A DNA stretch of 7,526 nt. It comes from Ruminococcus sp. UBA4385. Its GTDB lineage: Bacteria > Bacillota_A > Clostridia > Oscillospirales > Ruminococcaceae. Of the stretch, positions 5,319-7,526 are shown in pieces. Below the pieces are notes generated by a model. The model did no database searches, was not told where the DNA came from, and was given only the letters and a program-made list of their open reading frames with translations. Both the position numbers and the translations under genes were made by a program. Location of the stretch: contig DGRP01000019.1 in assembly GCA_002391065.1 (NCBI GenBank), forward strand, positions 1-7,526, in the 5' to 3' direction. Position 1 is the first letter of the stretch. Each line of letters begins with the position of its first letter.

Positions 5319-6308
5319 ATGTCCAAGATCAGGATCGGAATCGCAGGCTACGGCAACCTCGGAAAGGGCGTTGAGCTTGCAATAAGACAGAATGATGATA
5401 TGGAGCTGGCAGGTATCTTTACCCGCCGTGACCCTTCAAGCGTTAATCCTCTTACTGAGGGCGCTAAGGTTTTCAAGCTCGATGACGCAAAGAATATGAC
5501 AAATGATATCGACGTTATGATAATCTGCGGAGGCAGTGCTACAGACCTTCCTAAGCAGACTCCGGAACTGGCTCAGTACTTCAATGTTATCGACAGCTTT
5601 GATACTCACGCAAGAATACCTGAGCACTTCGCAAATGTTGATAAGGCAGCCAAGGAGAGCGGACACCTTGCTTTCATCTCTCTGGGATGGGATCCGGGCC
5701 TCTTCTCACTGAACAGACTTTACGCTGAGTCTATCCTCCCTAACGGCAAAAGCTATACATTCTGGGGCAAGGGCGTAAGCCAGGGCCACTCAGACGCTAT
5801 CAGAAGAGTTGAGGGCGTTAAGAGAGGCATTCAGTATACTGTGCCTATAGAAGCTGCTATGGACGCTGTAAGAAGCGGCAGCCAGCCTGAGCTCACAACA
5901 CGTCAGAAGCACCTGAGAGAGTGCTGGGTAGTTCCTGAGGAAGGTGCTGATCTCGCTAAGATCGAGAACGACATCAAGACTATGAAGAACTACTTCGACG
6001 AGTACGATACAACTGTAAACTTCATCACAGAAGAGGAGTTCGACGCTAAGCACAACAAGATGCCTCACGGCGGCTTCGTTATGAGAAGCGGTCTCACAGG
6101 CGACGGCGAAAAGACTCATCAGATGATCGAGTATTCACTGAAGCTTGAGTCAAACCCTGAGTTCACAGCAAGCGTGCTTATCTGCTTTGCAAGAGCACTT
6201 GCAAGACTCAAGGCTGAGGGCGCTACAGGCTGCAAGACAGCTTTCGATATCGCTCCTGCTTACCTCTCACCGCTTTCAGGTGAAGAGCTGAGAGCTCATA
6301 TGCTTTGA
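5319..6308 (+). CDS. ddh: meso-Diaminopimelate dehydrogenase
   Basis: This 329-residue cytoplasmic enzyme reductively aminates L-tetrahydrodipicolinate to meso-diaminopimelate with NADPH and ammonia. It makes in one step the precursor of both lysine and peptidoglycan cross-links. The N-terminal Rossmann fold shows GIAGYGNLGKG (7-17), and FTRRDP (34-39) has the arginine pair that binds the NADPH 2'-phosphate. Substrate-binding and dimer regions include SFDTHARIPEHF (93-104), GWDPGLFSLNRLYA (123-136), WGKGVSQGHSDAIRRVEGV (149-167), and a C-terminal block ending FDIAPAYLSPLSGEELRAHML. Length matches the family (about 320-330). An in-frame ATG at 5280 would add 13 residues but lies in the leader hairpin and lacks a ribosome binding site; AGGAGG at 5305-5310 with 8-base spacing supports 5319. 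It has its own promoter and terminator, so it is a single-gene unit. Confidence 0.95.
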   Translation: MSKIRIGIAGYGNLGKGVELAIRQNDDMELAGIFTRRDPSSVNPLTEGAKVFKLDDAKNMTNDIDVMIICGGSATDLPKQTPELAQYFNVIDSFDTHARIPEHFANVDKAAKESGHLAFISLGWDPGLFSLNRLYAESILPNGKSYTFWGKGVSQGHSDAIRRVEGVKRGIQYTVPIEAAMDAVRSGSQPELTTRQKHLRECWVVPEEGADLAKIENDIKTMKNYFDEYDTTVNFITEEEFDAKHNKMPHGGFVMRSGLTGDGEKTHQMIEYSLKLESNPEFTASVLICFARALARLKAEGATGCKTAFDIAPAYLSPLSGEELRAHML

Positions 6309-6322
6309 TTATATCTTATCGG

Positions 6323-6354
6323 AAAGAGCCCTTTTTCAAGGGCTCTTTTTATTT
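6323..6354 (+). terminator. Terminator of ddh
   Basis: An 11-base-pair perfect stem (6323-6333 with 6338-6348) closes a TTTC loop and runs into T-rich sequence. It starts 14 bases after the ddh stop. Confidence 0.93.
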
Positions 6355-6382
6355 TGAGTATATGGGCGAACCGTATACATAG

Positions 6383-6410
6383 AAAAGGCTGACTCATTGA
6401 GCCAGCCTTT
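6383..6410 (-). terminator. Terminator of the GH25 gene, facing the ddh terminator
   Basis: AAAGGCTG (6384-6391) pairs with CAGCCTTT (6403-6410); after one mismatch the stem continues CTC/GAG around an ATT loop. On the minus strand the stem ends in TTTT and then TCTATG. It lies 4 bases past the minus-strand stop, so the two converging genes are each terminated. Confidence 0.85.
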
Positions 6411-6414
6411 AGAT

Positions 6415-7380
6415 TTAGTCTGTATTGAAGTTGGAACTATAGTCCTTGAAGCTTATGTTCAGGTCTACGGGAGTCTTCACTCCGGGTACAACTCCGTCAC
6501 CGGTGTACTGCCACATCTCGTAATCATAGCGGTATGTAGGCTTGTCGGCGTATTCAGCCAGCCAGAAGTCGTAATCCTTCAGCTTGGGGATATCCAGACG
6601 GTAGATAACGGTACCCTTGTTCTGATATATCATAGGAGTGTAGCCTGCTGCCTTGATGCACTCACAGAATACCATGCTGTAATCTGCAAGGTCTTCGGCG
6701 CTTACATAGTCAGTACGTGCATTGTCCTCCTCAACAAGCTCCCAGTCGAAAACAACGGGATAGGAGATGTTGTAGGGGGCGATTGCGTTGAGCACCGTAT
6801 AGGCTTCCTCGATGGCTTCTTCTTCGCTGATTGCCTGAGAGAAGAAGTAAACGCCTGTTTTCAGTCCTGCCTTGTCAGCGGCTTCAAGATTCTCGCCGAA
6901 GCGTGTATCCATTACAATCTCGCCTGTGCCGTATGTACGGCAGCCCACACGTATCATGGCAAAATCGATTCCTGCGGCTTTCACCATATCCCAGTCTATA
7001 TCACCCTGAAATTCTGAAATGTCAATGCCTGCAATTGATGTCACTTTACCGTTTTCGGTATAGAATGAATAGCCGTTACGGGTAACGAAATTTTCAGTTT
7101 TTAGCTTGCTTTCGGGCATATCATCGCTGTGATACTCCGAATACATTTTCTCCTCTGTAGGGGGCTGAGTCGTTACGATAGTTGTGAGAACCTGAGTTTC
7201 CTGCGGTATATCGGCTGTTATGTCAGCCAGCACAGGTTCAGCTTCGGGTTCTTTTTTATCGAACAATCCGCCTCCACGGAAGAATAACACCCATATCAGT
7301 CCTGCCAGAAGCAGGAGAATGATGAAAGCTTCAAACACCGCAAGCTTTTTTATGCGGTACTTTTTCTTTGTTTTTGCCAT
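6415..7380 (-). CDS. Membrane-anchored GH25 lysozyme (N-acetylmuramidase)
   Basis: This 321-residue protein cleaves the MurNAc-GlcNAc bond of peptidoglycan by family membership (glycoside hydrolase 25). A short basic cytoplasmic N-terminus (residues 1-12) precedes one membrane segment (about 13-34), with no cleavage motif seen, so it is likely a type II anchored enzyme facing the wall. Residues about 40-95 form a polar linker with a Thr/Pro-rich patch (TTIVTTQPPTEE). The GH25 domain starts at GIDISEFQGDIDW (118-130). Its catalytic acids are in VFDWE (210-214; D212, E214), with D120 as the conserved N-terminal aspartate. WLAEY (273-277), MWQYTGDG (289-296) and VDLN (305-308) complete the family pattern. 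There is no separate wall-binding domain. The minus-strand ribosome binding site AAGAGG (plus coordinates 7391-7396) lies 10 bases before the ATG. It starts 40 bases after the metG-like gene with no terminator between, so co-transcription is likely. A role in wall remodelling is inferred. Confidence 0.92.
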   Translation of the reverse strand: MAKTKKKYRIKKLAVFEAFIILLLLAGLIWVLFFRGGGLFDKKEPEAEPVLADITADIPQETQVLTTIVTTQPPTEEKMYSEYHSDDMPESKLKTENFVTRNGYSFYTENGKVTSIAGIDISEFQGDIDWDMVKAAGIDFAMIRVGCRTYGTGEIVMDTRFGENLEAADKAGLKTGVYFFSQAISEEEAIEEAYTVLNAIAPYNISYPVVFDWELVEEDNARTDYVSAEDLADYSMVFCECIKAAGYTPMIYQNKGTVIYRLDIPKLKDYDFWLAEYADKPTYRYDYEMWQYTGDGVVPGVKTPVDLNISFKDYSSNFNTD

Positions 7381-7420
7381 GTAAAACTATCCTCTTTTGA
7401 ATGCGATGTGCATTAATAAA

Positions 7421-7526
7421 TTACCTGATCTTTGAACCAACAGGTATTGAATCATCCACGAAAATTACCTTTACGCCGTCGGGAGTATCAGCAGCACAGA
7501 TCATACCGTTGCTGTCAACGCCTCTC
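7421..7526 (-). CDS. metG: C-terminal tRNA-binding domain, probably methionyl-tRNA synthetase (partial)
   Basis: The window contains only the last 34 residues and the stop; the rest lies beyond the right edge. The visible end, RGVDSNGMICAAD followed by GVKVIFVDDSIPVGSKIR, has the RG(V/M)xSxGMxxAA pattern and the (V/P)xGSK(I/V)R ending typical of the Trbp111/EMAP-type OB-fold domain. This domain binds tRNA and sits at the C-terminus of many bacterial MetRS proteins. PheRS beta has a similar domain, but at its N-terminus, so a protein ending here fits MetRS best. A free-standing tRNA-binding protein or CsaA-like chaperone cannot be excluded. The gene is upstream of the GH25 gene on the same strand, 40 bases apart. 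Confidence 0.7.
   Translation of the reverse strand, partial: RGVDSNGMICAADTPDGVKVIFVDDSIPVGSKIR

Noticed and set aside
6397..7017. Plus-strand ORF of 206 codons inside the GH25 gene.
   Set aside because: It is antisense to a gene with clear GH25 catalytic motifs and starts inside the minus-strand terminator. No family features are seen in it.

Overview
The window looks like a chromosomal stretch from an anaerobic, fermentative, low-to-medium GC Firmicute, most likely a Ruminococcus-type member of the Oscillospiraceae. This is inference: it rests on the fermentative pyruvate formate-lyase (PFL), the direct meso-diaminopimelate dehydrogenase route, strong AGGAGG ribosome binding sites, clostridial sigma-A promoters, and threonine/glutamate-rich surface linkers of the kind common in ruminococci. 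No mobile element, CRISPR array, tRNA or rRNA was seen.

Layout. From the left: a membrane permease of the AI-2E/UPF0118 family (220-1431, +), then a 337-base regulatory gap. Next is a three-gene pyruvate formate-lyase operon (1769-4365, +) with a good promoter, a Rex-like site over the -35 box and a leader that folds as a three-way junction. It ends at a strong terminator. A gap of about 400 bases follows, holding one doubtful 35-codon ORF and the promoter of a small acidic lipoprotein (4772-5062, +) with its own terminator. Next is diaminopimelate dehydrogenase ddh (5319-6308, +), whose transcript should begin with a long imperfect hairpin. Two facing terminators (6323-6410) separate it from a minus-strand pair: a membrane-anchored GH25 muramidase (6415-7380) and, upstream of it, the last 34 codons of a protein ending in a tRNA-binding OB domain, probably methionyl-tRNA synthetase (7421-7526).

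The most interesting part is the PFL operon. The enzyme is naturally split. A 701-residue protein carries the barrel and the two adjacent catalytic cysteines (C411/C412) but stops just before the glycyl radical domain. That domain, with its RVSGYAV glycine loop, is a separate 79-residue protein with its own strong ribosome binding site. Between them, overlapping the large subunit's stop codon, is a 72-residue protein. Its first half resembles the start of the glycyl radical domain, but it lacks the radical loop and ends in a Cys/acid-rich tail. I do not recognise this third protein. A role as a docking partner, placeholder or redox-sensitive regulator of the split enzyme is a hypothesis only.

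Together the genes cover central fermentation (PFL: pyruvate + CoA to acetyl-CoA + formate), cell-wall and lysine precursor synthesis (Ddh), cell-wall cleavage (GH25) and translation (MetG-like). Apart from the PFL trio and the possible metG-GH25 pair they appear to be independent transcription units.
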